DNA of 64,000 nucleotides from Spirometra erinaceieuropaei (GCA_902702965.1 CACRXP010000115.1:135773-199772); one strand, 5' to 3'. Positions 1-11,824 are shown, counted from the stretch's first letter. Made by a program: numbers and translations. The notes: generated by a model from the letters alone, not told the origin.

Positions 1-879
1 TTGTTGTGGACCAGGAGGTGTGGGGTAGAGCGCCAACGTGCGGGATCGGCCGCGCCATCCCGACAACGCACTCAAATTCCTTGTTTACCGACCTTATCTG
101 TTGAAGGTGCTCCGGAACAGTTGATCTTTATGAATTTCCTTTCCCTAACAATTCCTCAATGATTCGATGAGGATCTGCCTAAGCATATGCGTCCAAAATC
201 CATTATCCGGGTCCACTGGTCTTTCTAGACGGTGAGCATCGGAAAGGTTGACATCGTCAGATCAAAATTGTGCAAATCAACGTTTGCATATGCGAGCATC
301 TAAAGCATCAGCAAAAACGCCAGACACTGTTTTTGTGACTGCTGTTGCGTTTTTTCTCTTGAGAAAGGCCTACAGTGTACAATGATGAACATGAATGCCT
401 CAGGAGTTTACGTCCCCTATTTTGTTAAGCCCATTTTAGGCAAAAAAATTTGTATCAAATTCTAAAATAAACAAGTCTTAACTGATTTGTTAAGTCCAAA
501 TGGGACAGACGTAAATAAAGACTCAAAAACGACCCATTTTTTGGACCCTATCTGCGTGTGATCTGCGCTTTGTGTGCAAATGTTTGCCTTCCTGGCTCCA
601 GATGATGGTTAGGGTTATAATCGACTGAGTGCAGACAGAGTAAGTCCGAAACAACTCCCCTTTTCCCTCTCTTATTTCCACAAAGCATCTTTCAAATCTA
701 ATGCGAAAAGTTTTCTCCCAAAGAGGTTTGCACGTTAGTTTGTGATGAGAGTAAAGAGCTAGTACCAGAGCTGGGAGTGTGAGCATTAAATCAGTATTTC
801 GTGAACTACTGAGTGCTTGTTGGCAGCCTGTGAATGTAACGTCGTTATTTTGCGAAACCTGGTGGATGACAACCCAAAT
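1..879. other. no recognised gene; flank of an antisense Penelope end
   Basis: No protein family, RNA or terminal repeat is recognised in 1-520. An open frame of 153 codons on the minus strand covers 523-984. Only its first residues (SWLLLHDFFLGLFFSLLLANL) belong to a repeated unit: the same peptide context recurs at 12860-12918 minus and comes from the Penelope terminal repeat, not from a gene. The rest of that frame has no recognisable domain and is probably chance. Confidence 0.5.
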
Positions 880-1412
880 AATCATACCAGCTTCTGTACT
901 GAACTTTGAAAGGTTTGCCAATAGAAGCGAAAAGAAGAGGCCCAGGAAAAAGTCGTGAAGAAGGAGCCACGATAGTTGAGACAAGAGGTTTACTCGCCAA
1001 ACGATTCGGATTCCTGCCCGAACCCATTATCAGAGAAAATAGTAGATACGGGTAGTCCATGCACAAGGGACTGCGGTATTCATAGGATACAGTCCCCATG
1101 CTACCGCATACCTTTGAATATTCACGGCTCCCCCTTTAATCAGGGATTGTTGCACTTGGTGTAATGATTGTTTGATGGCCGACATTCGCGCTACATGCTA
1201 CATGCTACAATCTCATCATGGGTGTTCGATGCTGGTGTGATGATTGCTCAGCCATTTGACCCACCGACACTGGCGTTGGAAACAGAGCTTGCCTATGCGC
1301 TCCCCGCGTGGCTAATTACTCTGCCTAGGCGAAGCCTCAGCACCTAGTATGGAAGGGGGAGGTCGTTGCACTTATTGATGGACTGGGGGCCAGTGAATCA
1401 TGACTCAAGCAG
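880..1412 (-). pseudogene. Penelope-like element 3' end, truncated GIY-YIG endonuclease plus terminal repeat
   Basis: Read on the minus strand from 1412, the translation begins FTGPQSINKCNDLPLPY and continues in the frame of the intact copy at 12988-13557, so this is the C-terminal tail of a Penelope GIY-YIG endonuclease. There are several in-frame stops. It runs into the element's 3' non-coding repeat, which includes the decayed hammerhead-like block near 1005-1055. The catalytic GVVY and YVGETGR part is missing: homology stops abruptly at about 1412, upstream of which the sequence is unrelated. The copy is therefore 5'-truncated, as is usual for target-primed retroelements. It belongs to the same lineage as 11825-12520 and 12887-13727. 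Confidence 0.8.
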
Positions 1413-3124
1413 CGAAGAATTTTTCCCACTTTCTGAGGAAATTGACAAACCTAAAATCGTCCCCCTTCGATCACGTACTCTTGAAAGATGCAAAAATCGT
1501 GTTTGGTTTTTCTTCTGTAAACGGAGAATTGGGGTGGAGATGTAACATGCCCTGAATTTTTAGCATCGGTTGCCTAACCACTGCTCGTTACTGACGATAC
1601 AATGATGTGCAGAACTTAGTACGAGGTAAGGAAATCGTATAAACCTCCAATCAACTTGGCGGAATTATTGGCTGGATCCATTTTGGCATATGTGAGAGGA
1701 AGCTACCACTCTTCTGAGCAGAAATCTGGCTAGCGGGTTTACGAAATGGGACCTAACTGATAAAACTTGAGGACAGAAATTGAGACGATCACTTTGGGTC
1801 AGCTAAAACATTGTGCATTTTAATGATTCGTCAAGCCTGTTCCGGAAAGTGCCCACTTCTCATGTAGAATAGGTTTCTCAGTCATTTTACAAGGCTATCT
1901 TATTTCAAATTTGTATAAGAGAAATTTCTCATAATATAACTATCATTGACCTCATTTTTGCATCAGTGCAGGTTTCTCTGAGAGCTTTAATATGAACAAG
2001 GAACTTTTACCAAACCAAATGTTCGTTCACTTTGAAATTGGCTTTTCGTTCTGAGAAAGTCAGATTTAAAGGAGCGCGTTATTTTTAGAAAAAAACATGG
2101 CATTTTCGATTTAAAAAAGTTGGCAACGCAAAGCTATACAATGGTATGCCCTAAGAAGCCACAATAAAGCCTACAGGCAATATTTTGTTTTAACGTATCT
2201 CAAATTTCCAAGCATATGTTAATATTTAATATGCTTGAAGCACAGGTGTTGGTCGACGAACATTTCATAGAATGAGTCAGCTATTATACAAATATGCATA
2301 TATAAACTTTTGATTCATACGTGTGGATTTTGATTGCGAGGTTTTGTTGGAATCAAGACGATGGAGAAGTGTGCAATTGGCGAAAGTCTAATGCGGGAAT
2401 AGTCATTGGTTTTACACGAATGTCGAAACTGGAGGATTTTTTCCAAAATCTGTCCAGAAACAGCCTGCATTTATATCCGATGCTCACTACAGACTTCAGA
2501 AATTTCGAGTTTCCACGACGTGTAGTTCTGGCGAGATAATTTGGCTTCACATTTACTTAAATCGCAAAATTTAACGATTACCTTTGTTGCCGACATCGAA
2601 CGACAGAAGAGTTTTAGGCAAAAAATGGATGTCCATTCCGCAGTGAAGTGACGCAAAACAAACTTCCTCGATGCTGGCCCAACTCATACAATTATCACTT
2701 GTTGACGTCGACGACAGTCGAGGCGGCAAGAAATGTTCGAAGTAATGTGAAAACGGACTGAAGTTGCGCCGCTTTTAGTGCCATTCATCCAGTCTCGTCG
2801 ATTCTTCGTCGGGAGCAGTGTGTATGACTCGAAAGCGATGACTGTTATGGACTTCAGCATTGCAGGCATTCAGCTGCTTCACCGATAACAGCCTTTTTTA
2901 TCCCATAAAATAATTAACGCGGGACTTGAAGCAACATTTTCTGGGATGAATTTGAAGCAAGTATGGACAGCAGAATCTATTGAAAGCAATAAATTTCGCG
3001 ACGGCTCATCAACTGCAGCCTGTTGTTGCATAAGAGAGATGATAATGAGAAAGATACAGAGATTTGAACTTCCGCAGATGAAATCAATATAAGTCAACAG
3101 GGTCAAGGCAACCCGAATATTACA
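1413..3124. other. unrecognised AT-rich stretch with a dispersed repeat
   Basis: No gene is supported; the open frames at 2321-2656 and 2684-3106 overlap on opposite strands and match nothing recognised. About 1795-1880 resembles 17335-17420 (both contain a GGGTC..CTAAAA..TTGTGCA.TTTA pattern), so part of this is a diverged dispersed repeat. Confidence 0.4.
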
Positions 3125-4077
3125 TACAGTGAGTGGCCGATCTCATGAAATGTTGGCTGAAATTCTGAAGTGCGTTTTTGATTAGGAAGGGTTACTTAGG
3201 TGGCGTTGTAGTACTGATTATCTTGTGGCATAATCCTATTATATTTCGGGCTTGGCAGGATGTCAGCTTTTGGAATACACTGCTTTTGAATCTCCTGTAG
3301 AAACCGGACTCGTCAAAAATGCCTGCCTAATAACAATGCATTTATCCCATTGATTTTCGATGGTCTGGCAAATTCAAATATATTTAATAGAAACCATAAA
3401 CAAAAATATGCTTTCTTTGGGTCGTTTGATAGAAAATAACGTCTTATTTATATTTTACACTCGAAATAGAAGTATAGTTAGGCTTTAAAAGGGGCCTAAT
3501 TAGGAGATTTTTTAAAACCGCGCAATGTCCATTCACATAGCACCGTACCTGTCCAGTTTACAGCAGAGTCCGCATCCATTGCACAAGTTTATGGGCATAT
3601 AAAAATATGTGATCTTCTTTACACGGAACGCATTCACCTTGTAGACTGAAATCACTGAGCGCTAATGCAATGACTGATCAGGTTCCAAATTATTGGGCAG
3701 TTGGGAAACTTCTTTAAAATTTAATTATGCTCTTTCTCCGAGGATCAAATCTAAAGATGACGTGATTCTCTATCAAATGACTGAAATAAAGTCTACTTTT
3801 GTTTATGGTTTCTATAAGATATATTCGAATTCGCAAGACCATCGAAAATCAGTGGAAAAAATGCATGCTGAATAAGTAGTCATTTTTCACCGAGTGCGGT
3901 TTCTACAGGAGACTGAAAAGCGGCAAATTTGAAAGCTAACATCCTGCCGGGTCTGACATATTATAGAATTATGCCACAAGATAATCAGTATTACAACCGC
4001 GCTCAAGAAATGCTTCCTAATCGAAAACGCATTTCAGAATTTCAGCCAACATTTCATGAGCTCGGTCATTCACTGTA
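3125..4077 (-). mobile_element. MITE subfamily B, full length (953 bp)
   Basis: It starts TA-CAGTGAGTGGCCGATCTC and ends with the inverted form GAGCTCGGTCATTCACTG-TA, so it has terminal inverted repeats and a TA target duplication. Homology between the arms extends inward for roughly 330 bp, which makes the element a long foldback around an unpaired core of about 250 bp. The core is in the opposite orientation to the copy at 4136, hence the minus call. There is no coding capacity. Terminal similarity to the Tc1/mariner elements at 44004 and 47824 suggests cross-mobilisation. Confidence 0.9.
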
Positions 4078-4135
4078 CTATTCGGAGAGGTTTTCAGACG
4101 TCGTGGGGTCTGAGCCACTCCAAGCAAGCCTAGCT

Positions 4136-5135
4136 TACAGTGAGTGACCGATCTCATGAAATGTTGGCTTAAATTCTAAAATGTGTTTTCGATTAGGAAG
4201 GATTACTTGAGCGTTGTTTTAATACTGATTATCATAAGGCATACTCTTATAACATTTCGGACTTGGCAGGATGTCGGCTTTTAAATGCACTCCTTTTCAA
4301 TCTCCTGTGGAGAGCGTGCTTGGTAAAAAATGACTACTTATGTAGCATGCATTTTTCCCATTGATTTTCGATGGTCTTGGAAATTCAAATATATTATATA
4401 GAAACCATAAACAAAAATATGCTTTCTTTTAGTCAATCAATAGAAAATCACGTCTTCTTTATATTTTTCACTTAAGGAAGGAGGATAATCAGGTTTTAAA
4501 AAAGTTTTCTAACTTCCGAAAAATTTGGAGCCTGATCATTCGTTGCATTAGCGCTTGGTGATTTCTCTATACAAGGTGCATTCGTTCCGCGTAAAGAAAA
4601 TCACATATTTTTCTATGTCATTAAAGAGATATCATACAGAGTCCATAAAATTTTGCAATGGATGCGGACCATGTTGTACACTCCATGAGGAGCAGTGGTA
4701 AACGGACAGGTACGATGCTATGTGAATGGACATTTCGTGGTCTTAAAAGGTCTCCTAATTTGGGACTTTTTTTCAAACCTAATTATACTCATTTTTTGAG
4801 TGTAAAATATAAAGAAGACATGATTCTCTATTGATTAACTAAAAGAAGGCATATTTTTGTTTATGGTTTCTATATAATATATTTGAATTTCCAAGACCAT
4901 CGAAAATCAATGGGAAAAATGCATGCTACATAAGTAGTCATTTTTTACCAAGCACGCTCTCCACAGGAGATTGAAAAGGAGTGCATTTAAAAGCCGACAT
5001 CCTGCCGAGTCCGAAATGTTATAAGAGTATGCCACAGCATAATCAGTACTACAACCGCGACCAAGTAATCCTTCGCAATCGAAAACGCATTTTAGAATTT
5101 CAGCCAACATTTCATGAGATAGGCCACTCACTCTA
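4136..5135 (+). mobile_element. MITE subfamily B, full length (1,000 bp)
   Basis: It starts TA-CAGTGAGTGACCGATCTC. The right end GAGATAGGCCACTCACTCTA carries one change from the expected CTGTA. Long inverted arms surround a core that contains the subfamily landmark TTTGGAGCCTGATC, followed by a TTGCATTAGCG block. It lies only 58 bp from another copy in the reverse orientation. It is non-coding; the 199-codon minus-strand frame over its right arm is a foldback artefact. Confidence 0.9.
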
Positions 5136-6754
5136 TGTAATGGGGACCAGGTTGTGCGTAGCTGTGTCAGCTCTCGAGGCTTAAAGAACGAGGGAGCGGA
5201 GAGTGCGGTAGATGCTGCGAAAGTCTGCCTCGCAATAAAACAATTAATGAGCAAGTCACCGCTGTTGGGCCTACTCCATGGGACACGATGGACGTCTTTG
5301 ATAATCGAAGTATCATATAACACCTTGGGCTTGCGGAAGTCGCGAGAAATGTTTGAAGTAGAGTAAACATGGCCTGGAATATCGATGCTTCTAGCGCAAC
5401 TCAACCAGCTCCCTCGATTCCTCATTTCCGCCCTGCGAGAATCCCCCAAAAACGCATGACTGGTTGGAAAAGTGAAGTATTCCCTAGGACTAATGGGCGC
5501 GGGCATAGTTGGCTTCTTGCGCGACGCATTCCTGGCAAGGTAAAGAAGAGACTGTCTAAAAACGCAAAAGTCAACTCGTTAAATTTTTGTCATTTCGCTG
5601 CCTGCTCGATTGCATCCGTTTCTCAGACGACGCACTTTTCTTTCCTGGTCGCCGATCGAGATGATATTGGAAAAAATATGTCCTTGCTTAAAATCAGCAG
5701 CGAATGTGGCAGAAGCAGAAACAGGAGTAGACATTTAGCCCACACAATGTTGAACGATGGGAGATTAGTCGGGAAAGGCGGTGCACTGTCGGCACGGCGC
5801 CCACCTTATCGGAGGGTTTTTGAAGTTTGTTCGGTTCGAAGTCACAACTCTTAAGAAATGACTTACGTCATATCATGGCCTTGTGAAAAGGCAGAATGCT
5901 GTTCGACTAGCCTGTTTCTCCAAGGTCTGCCATTTTTGGATCTTCGGAGATCCGAAATGTTCAAAGGATTCCCGACGATAAATTTGTCGCAGATCGCATC
6001 GTGTCTGGCCCCTTCTATGCCAACGAAGACAGCCCCGACGTCGATTCCGAAAGGTCGGAGTGTAAGAGAAAGATTGTGAAAAATCCTACAAAAGTACTGT
6101 CTGGATTTCAAAAAATATGTAACATCGAATGACTGTAGTGTAAACGACAATTAAACTACAAATAATAACAAATACCTAAATCTAAGTGGGGGATGCTGCG
6201 TTTCTTGCAAGAAAAAATAACGATAGCAAAAAGAATATAAGAAAAACGACAAATGGTAAATAATTGTACAGACTCACGATAAATAAAGCCTTCTCCACAA
6301 TCGTTGGCCATAGGGTGAATATTCTGGGTAAAATCCGAGACGAGGTCAGTGAATGAGGCTTGTCGCTCAGATGAAATTACGTCCAGTTAAATATGGCCAA
6401 AAGATATAAGAGTTTCGTGTCGACTGACTAAAAACGATTGACGCAAATGAGTGCAGTAAACGAAACAATGACACCAAGCAGCAGACAGACACAAAAGTCA
6501 CGCTTTTTCACAAACCGAAACCAAGTGTGGGTATTTTAGCTGATTTAAACAACAGTACAGAAACGTTCAGGTGTACAAGAAAGATTAGAGTGAAAAATCG
6601 AATATGTGCGTAAGCCTACATGGCTCGGCAGTATTTGGTTAACAAAAAGGGCCACCGAAGTTCCATAAAACTGCGTCTTCGTAACCTAACCTATCTCACT
6701 GCTTTAAGTGACTGTGCTCCTGTGAGCTGTAACTTGGCGTATTTATGAAACGTA
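5136..6754. other. no recognised gene; two anonymous open frames
   Basis: Plus-strand frames at 5369-5854 (161 codons) and 5858-6079, and a minus-strand frame at 5863-6150 (95 codons), have no recognisable domain, signal peptide or membrane segment. About 5185-5250 shares a GCGGTAGATGCTGCGAAAGTCTGCCTC-like block with 39340-39400 and 58895-58935, so a short dispersed repeat is present. I see no splice-supported exon chain. Confidence 0.4.
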
Positions 6755-7590
6755 GTCGAAGATTCTGAAACAGGTCTTCTGTTAGTAAGGATTAGTTAGG
6801 TAGATTTGTGATATTGATTATTACTTAGCAAAATCATAAGATATTTCAGTCACGCTAGGATGCTGGAGACTGAACGCGTTTCTTTCTGACTGTTCGCAAA
6901 AATCGCACTCTGAAAAAATTGCCTTCGAAGTAGCATGCATTTTTTGCATTCATTGTGATGTCCTTATGGATGCAAACATCCTTACAGGAGGCCCACAAGG
7001 AAAAATACTTTTGTACTCTTTCCGTAATAAACTATGTCTTCTTCCAATGTATACTTGAATAAACAGTGCCTTTCGATTGATGAAGTTGATAATTATCGGG
7101 TTTCTAAAAGCCATGAAGTGTTTCTTCAAATTGCGTCCTGATTGGCTCCTTATACAATATACAATGCTGTCTACATCGCGTGCAAAATTTGATGATCGCC
7201 AAATGACATTTTCTTAATCATTTGGGATTTTCTTAAAGGACGGGTGTATTATTTGCAGACTGGAAACCCTAAACAGACGAATTATACTACGCTTAATAAT
7301 TGAGAAAAACTGTATCGAAACTGCTAAATATCGTTCGGTGGAGTAGGCACATTGGAGATGTGATTTACCGCAAAATGAGCACTAAAAGAAATGATTTTTT
7401 ATATGCTCAAATTAACAAGGACATGACAATTACGTGCGAACTATGCACATCGCGTAGTAACCAATCTTAGCCAGTGTGACGCCGTCGGGCAGTCGAAAAA
7501 TGCTCATTCAAAAGCCGGCAGCCTATCTTGCCTTAAGTATCCTAGGATTATTTTGCATTTCAGAATTTCAAATGAGGTTTTGTGACTTAC
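6755..7590. mobile_element. decayed MITE (third, older subfamily)
   Basis: Internal blocks follow the MITE order: a TAAGGATTAGTTAGGTAGATTTG segment, a GATATTGATTATTACTTAGC segment, a CTAGGATGCTGG segment, TAGCATGCATTTTT, and mirrored forms near the right end (AAAAGCCGGCAGCC, then ATTTCAGAATTTCA). The outermost terminal repeats are too diverged to fix exact ends. It is non-coding. Confidence 0.65.
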
Positions 7591-8392
7591 GTCGACTATT
7601 GGAGTTTTGACGTTAAAATAGCAAAAGCACCTACCTTAGACCAACACAATCACTCAGACCGAATTTTTGATCAGATTTGGAAATTTTCGTTCTTACCAAG
7701 AGAAATTCCTCAATTGCATCTACATTTGACAACAGAAACTGCGTGCTGATTTGCTTACAAAAACTTGCGCAAGATTGAGAGAAAGCGAAAAAGAGGAATG
7801 AAATTCGAGTTGCATTCTTTGCGTTCGACGAAAACAGGCAAATCGCACAAAAACGCATGATGGGGTAGATTCTGCAGCTTCGAGTGTGTGATATTAATAT
7901 GAATGATCGACTGTGAGGTTGATCGAAAGTGGTAACAACTGTGATCAGTGCCACCGTTCCGAGTTTCTGAAATTTGACAGACACACATTTGATATAAGTT
8001 GTTCATGACAGAACTCACACTGATGAGGTCATTCTGGTAAAGAAAGTTTGAGAATTCGTCCAAGTCATGCATTAGGATGACTCCCATAGAAATGGACGTA
8101 TTGCGTTGGATACCATGTGGAGAAATTTCATAGAGAATTGAAAGAGATGACGGTCACTTCAAAGTGAATGAGAGCATAGGGACGACGATTGGTGACCTAA
8201 GGCCAGACGATTATTGTTTTTGTACACATGTTCGAAAAGATGTTTTGAACATATATTATACGCCTGGTGATGGTCTGAGGAATCGGCATCAAAAATTTAG
8301 GAACTAAAGTCCTCCTCGAAATAGAAATATACAGATGTATACTAAAAGATATGAAGGCGAAATTTCGAGTTCCAGATGTATGCATATTTGAA
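7591..8392. other. no recognised feature
   Basis: The minus-strand frames at 7631-7984 and 7755-8087 overlap each other and contain nothing recognisable. No repeat match was noticed. Confidence 0.35.
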
Positions 8393-8419
8393 GAAGAGTC
8401 GAGCACCGGAACACTTCGT

Positions 8420-8472
8420 TTATTATCCTGAGCTTTCAGACTCGTACAGGAGTCCATCGTCAGAGGTAGTGG
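8420..8472 (-). ncRNA. hammerhead-like ribozyme motif in inverted PLE terminal repeat
   Basis: This is the reverse-complement copy of the motif at 9384-9436, lying in the left inverted arm. It keeps CTGACGA, the GGACTC/GAGTCT stem, GAAA, the AGCT palindrome and the following C. Confidence 0.6.
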
Positions 8473-8641
8473 CAGAAACAGGACAAGCGGCAGTTATAAG
8501 GCACGTAGGCCCAATCATCGACCGACGTCGCACGACTGGAGGTGACTACGAAGGGCTCTGTACGCCGGCGCCAGATCGATAAAACGATTGACCGAGTTCT
8601 CATCCGAGGCCCATGCTTCAATCAATTCTCGGCCTGTTTTG

Positions 8642-9340
8642 TTTCCGGCGTGGACGACCATCCACCCGGTGCCTCACAAACGAAGCTGTGTGAAGACGCT
8701 CTTCAAACGGATCCAAACTCATTGCAGCAAACCGGAGGACAGAGCACGTGAGGCCCGTTATCTCTGCGAGCAGTTTGTGCGAAATGGCTATCCGAGGGCG
8801 TTCATAAGTCCCTGCCTACGCGGTCGCCACCAGAGAACTCGAACATCAACACCACCGACGATATGGCATTCTCTGCCATACATCAAGGGTGTTTCAGAAG
8901 CGACCGAGCGCATTGCTGCGGAGCTAGTTGTTGGAATTGCACACCGCCCCAAAGCCACCATGCGCAACAGGGTCATGAAAATCAAAGACCGGTTAAAACC
9001 TGAAGAGCAATCTGGAGTAGTGTATCGCATCCCGTGTCAAAATTGTCCTTGTAACTACACAGGACAGACTGGACGCATGCTCGAATCGCGCATACACGAA
9101 CATAAGCTGGCTGTGCGGCGAGGCGACGCATTATCACAAGTGGCCGCCCACACCTATGAAATGGGTCACGAGTTTGACTTCGCAGCCACCAAAATAGTCG
9201 CCTACGCCGGATACAAAACAGGCCGAGAATTGATTGAAGCATGGGCCTCGGATGAGAACTCGGTCAATCGTTTTATCGATCTGGCGCCGGCGTACAGAGC
9301 CCTTCGTAGTCACCTCCAGTCGTGCGACGTCGGTCGATGA
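8642..9340 (+). CDS. Penelope-like polyprotein C-terminus: RT thumb plus GIY-YIG endonuclease (partial)
   Basis: An open frame continues from 8588 to a stop at 9340. Its first 18 or so codons lie in the inverted arm and are not native, so the homologous part starts at about 8642. Numbering from the ATG at 8588: HKRSCVKTLFKRIQTHC (30-46) and NGYP (66-69) are typical of the Penelope reverse-transcriptase thumb and connector. The GIY-YIG domain follows, with GVVYRIPC (143-150), a Cys trio C150, C153, C155, YTGQTGR (157-163), catalytic-type Arg in SRIHEH (R168) and the metal-binding Glu region RELIEAW (213-219). In this family the endonuclease nicks the target for primed reverse transcription in the nucleus. 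This is the least damaged PLE frame in the window, but it lacks the palm and fingers and cannot act alone. Confidence 0.92.
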   Translation, partial: FPAWTTIHPVPHKRSCVKTLFKRIQTHCSKPEDRAREARYLCEQFVRNGYPRAFISPCLRGRHQRTRTSTPPTIWHSLPYIKGVSEATERIAAELVVGIAHRPKATMRNRVMKIKDRLKPEEQSGVVYRIPCQNCPCNYTGQTGRMLESRIHEHKLAVRRGDALSQVAAHTYEMGHEFDFAATKIVAYAGYKTGRELIEAWASDENSVNRFIDLAPAYRALRSHLQSCDVGR

Positions 9341-9383
9341 TTGGGCCTACGTGCCTTATAACTGCCGCTTGTCCTGTTTCTGC

Positions 9384-9436
9384 CACTACCTCTGACGATG
9401 GACTCCTGTACGAGTCTGAAAGCTCAGGGTAATAAA
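9384..9436 (+). ncRNA. hammerhead-like ribozyme motif at PLE 3' end
   Basis: CTGACGA is at 9392-9398, a stem GGACTC/GAGTCT closes a six-base loop, GAAA is at 9418-9421, and the palindrome AGCT (9421-9424) is followed by C9425 as the predicted cleavage nucleotide. TACCT just upstream can pair with AGG(G)TA just downstream to make helix I. A four-base palindromic helix III implies activity as a dimer, as known for minimal hammerheads in Penelope-like elements. One extra base (T9399) lies between CTGACGA and helix II, which is unusual. Confidence 0.65.
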
Positions 9437-9462
9437 CGAAGTGTTCCGGTGCTCGACTCTTC

Positions 9463-9907
9463 TGCTTCTTCAACTAAGAGATATTTAATTTCAAAGTAAT
9501 CAGTTCTTTGGAGAATTAAACACCGATTCCGCAGGTTGCCTTCAGGCCTGTAACCAAGGTGCATAAATGTGAAATTTCTCAAAAAACGCCTAAAAAATCA
9601 ATACTGCCCCTTCATTTCTGCAAATAGGTTATGGTCATCGGTTAGCGTCTAGTGCGGATTGGCTGCCGCCTCCTGCACTTTTCCCTGAGAATGTTATACA
9701 TAGCCTCCAGTTCAATGAGCTAGGAAGTGCGCAAGTCATGGGAATGCACGGTGTTCAATAGGCCAGTATCGATTTTTAGATCTCTTTAAGATTCTGATTG
9801 CGTTACACATTTGTTACATGTCTGAAGACGACTTGAGGAACCAATGTCGGATATTAACCGAATAAAGTTTGTTACATCTTTTAAATTCAATCATATATAC
9901 ATATACA
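9463..9907. other. no recognised feature
   Basis: AT-rich; no coding, RNA or repeat signal was recognised. Confidence 0.35.
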
Positions 9908-10857
9908 TACAGTAGGAAATGTCAACCAGAATTCCGAACCGCGTTTACATCTCGAAAATATTTATTAAGTAGGGTTGTAAAACTAGTCAGCCTGCAGCAT
10001 AATTCTACAATAATTCAGTTGCCTCGGGATGCCAGCTTTCGAACGAACTTCTTCTCGGCTGCGTGCGAAAAGTATAATCTATAAAAAATGGCTTCTTAAG
10101 CGGCATACATTTCTCATTGATTTTTGATGTCCTTAAATATTTAATTGTATTTCATGGAAAACATGCGTAAAAATATTCATTCATTCGGTGGAAAATGACG
10201 CCGTCATCCAATTTCATACCCAAAGGAAGGATAAAATTCGGTTTTAGAAAAGGTTCTAATTTTGAGATTTTTAATACCATGAAATGTTCCTTTATAAAAC
10301 GAAATACTTCTGCATTTACCAATGCGGCTTGTAAAGTTAACAATATGGCTGAAATCCACTGTTCAATTTTATGAACCCCGTATGGTTTCCCCCCAATAGA
10401 GTATGCGAATGTACGGTTTTCAGTACGCGGGAAATATACGACCCTGAATGTAAGTGCAACAGCAGGTCGAGCCTCAAAATTATTCGGGAATTGAAAAAGT
10501 TTTGAAAACCGAATTATACCCTTCCTTCGGGTATGAAATTTGAAGAAGGCATCATTTTCTACCGAATGAATGAATATTTTTACGAATTTTGTTTTCATGA
10601 AATATAATTAACTATTGAAGGACATCGAAAATCAATAAGAAAATATATGCCACTTAAGCAGTCATTTTTTACAGTGTGGTTTTTGCATGCGGCCGAAAAG
10701 AAGTTCGTTCGAAAGCCGGTATCCTGAGGTAACTGAATAATTATAGAAGTATATTGCAAGATGCCTAGTTTTACGAGCCTACTTAAGTAATCTTTTCGAA
10801 ATGAAATCGCATGTCAGAATTTCGGTTGACATTTCATGAGTTAGCCAACCTTCTGTA
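9908..10857 (-). mobile_element. MITE subfamily A (950 bp)
   Basis: The left end TA-CAGTAGG is followed by a small deletion of the CTAACTCATG block. The right end is GACATTTCATGAGTTAGCC then TTCTG-TA. The core is in reverse orientation (AAAATTATTCGGGAATTG). Long inverted arms with TAGCATGCATTTTCTC-type blocks are present on both sides. The 148-codon minus frame here is a foldback artefact. Confidence 0.88.
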
Positions 10858-11824
10858 TATATGAGGCCGAGTAGGCCAGTTAGCCTTGTTCACCATATTG
10901 GCGGTAATTCATGTAGCGACTTTTTTGTTAGTTGAATGCGGCAACTTGCGCCGATCATAAACATGAAAGTCAAGAGCACTAAACAACAATCCTTCGAATG
11001 GGACGCGCTGGATAACTACCGCCTAACCTTTTTGCGGCTATGTAGGTTTGCCTGTTTCTGCTTTATTTGACTGAAATGAAGTTCTCTTCACCTGGACACT
11101 TTTTTGCCGTCTGACAAGGAACATTTCCGGGCAAAACTGGACGGAGCTGTGTGCTGGCCAAATGAGAGTGTAGCCCAAACTCTGTTCCACAAGAAAACTG
11201 CTCTCTTTTCATGCAAAAGACGAAGAACTGACGGGGACAGAATGGGAGCGGTGCCTGGCATGCGTGGACTTTGTGTCAGAATCCGGACATGGCAGTCGCA
11301 ATGCATTTGTGATCCGAATTCCGGACGACAGCGATCCCCCCGCTCCATCTTTTTTTTTTAATTCCCCGGACTTCTAAACAAGTTCAAAGAGCTACGCTTC
11401 TCAAAATATTGACAGAAGACGGAGATGTAAGGGGGGGGGCTCAGAAGGCAGCCAGCGTTCACCGCAGGGACTTGACGTTTGGCGAAAAACTAGACGTCAA
11501 ATCAAGGGTCTCGTAGAAGCTCACAACTCCGCCCTAGAAAGCCCGTTGGACGCTGAAATTACAAGGCTGCTTACGCTCGAAGCAGGATGGTTGGAGGAAG
11601 GCCTGAACTGCGTCACATTTCGTTTGCATTGAGGTTTCTGGCAGCGACTCAGAAATATCTGCTAGTGGATATTTCTGATGGTGACCGCGAGGACAGTCTG
11701 TCCGAGGCTTAATGAAACAAAGTTAGACTTAACAAGCAATCTTGAAGAAGGAGACACGTGTGTAATGGAGACCAGGTCGAGTACGTCACACGCAGGTGGA
11801 CGGTTTCAGCTTTTGAAGAAGGAG
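10858..11824. other. no recognised gene
   Basis: Opposite-strand open frames at 11088-11361 shadow each other and have no domain. About 11735-11770 contains a short duplicate of the PLE terminal block (CTTGAAGAAGGAGACAC) that recurs at 11815, suggesting PLE-derived debris in the right part. There is a poly-G run at 11431-11439. Confidence 0.4.

Larger units (their letters stand above)
8393..9462 (+). mobile_element. 5'-truncated Penelope-like element flanked by its own inverted terminal region
   Basis: 8393-8641 and 9214-9462 are near-perfect reverse complements over 249 bp. The right arm is the natural 3' end of the element: the last part of the endonuclease frame, then the 3' repeat with the hammerhead-like block. 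The left arm is that same end copied in inverted orientation, joined directly to the middle of the reverse-transcriptase thumb. Penelope-like elements are known for such inverted pseudo-LTR arrangements. The arms are almost identical, which points to a relatively recent insertion. Confidence 0.9.

Noticed and set aside
523..984. 153-codon minus-strand frame with a hydrophobic N-terminus
   Set aside because: Its start lies in the PLE terminal repeat and the rest shows no domain; it resembles the chance frame at 12706-12918 over the same repeat.
4907..5506. 199-codon minus-strand frame
   Set aside because: It runs through the right arm of a MITE and out into anonymous sequence; no domain. Foldback arms give mirrored frames.
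5369..5854. 161-codon plus-strand frame as a candidate host gene
   Set aside because: No recognisable domain, no splice or repeat-independent support; left as anonymous.
8017..8035. CTGATGAGGTC as another hammerhead core
   Set aside because: No GAAA partner at the right spacing and no helix I or III pairing.
8376..8582. 68-codon frame and its twin at 9273-9473 minus
   Set aside because: They are the same sequence read from the two inverted arms of the PLE, on the non-coding strand.
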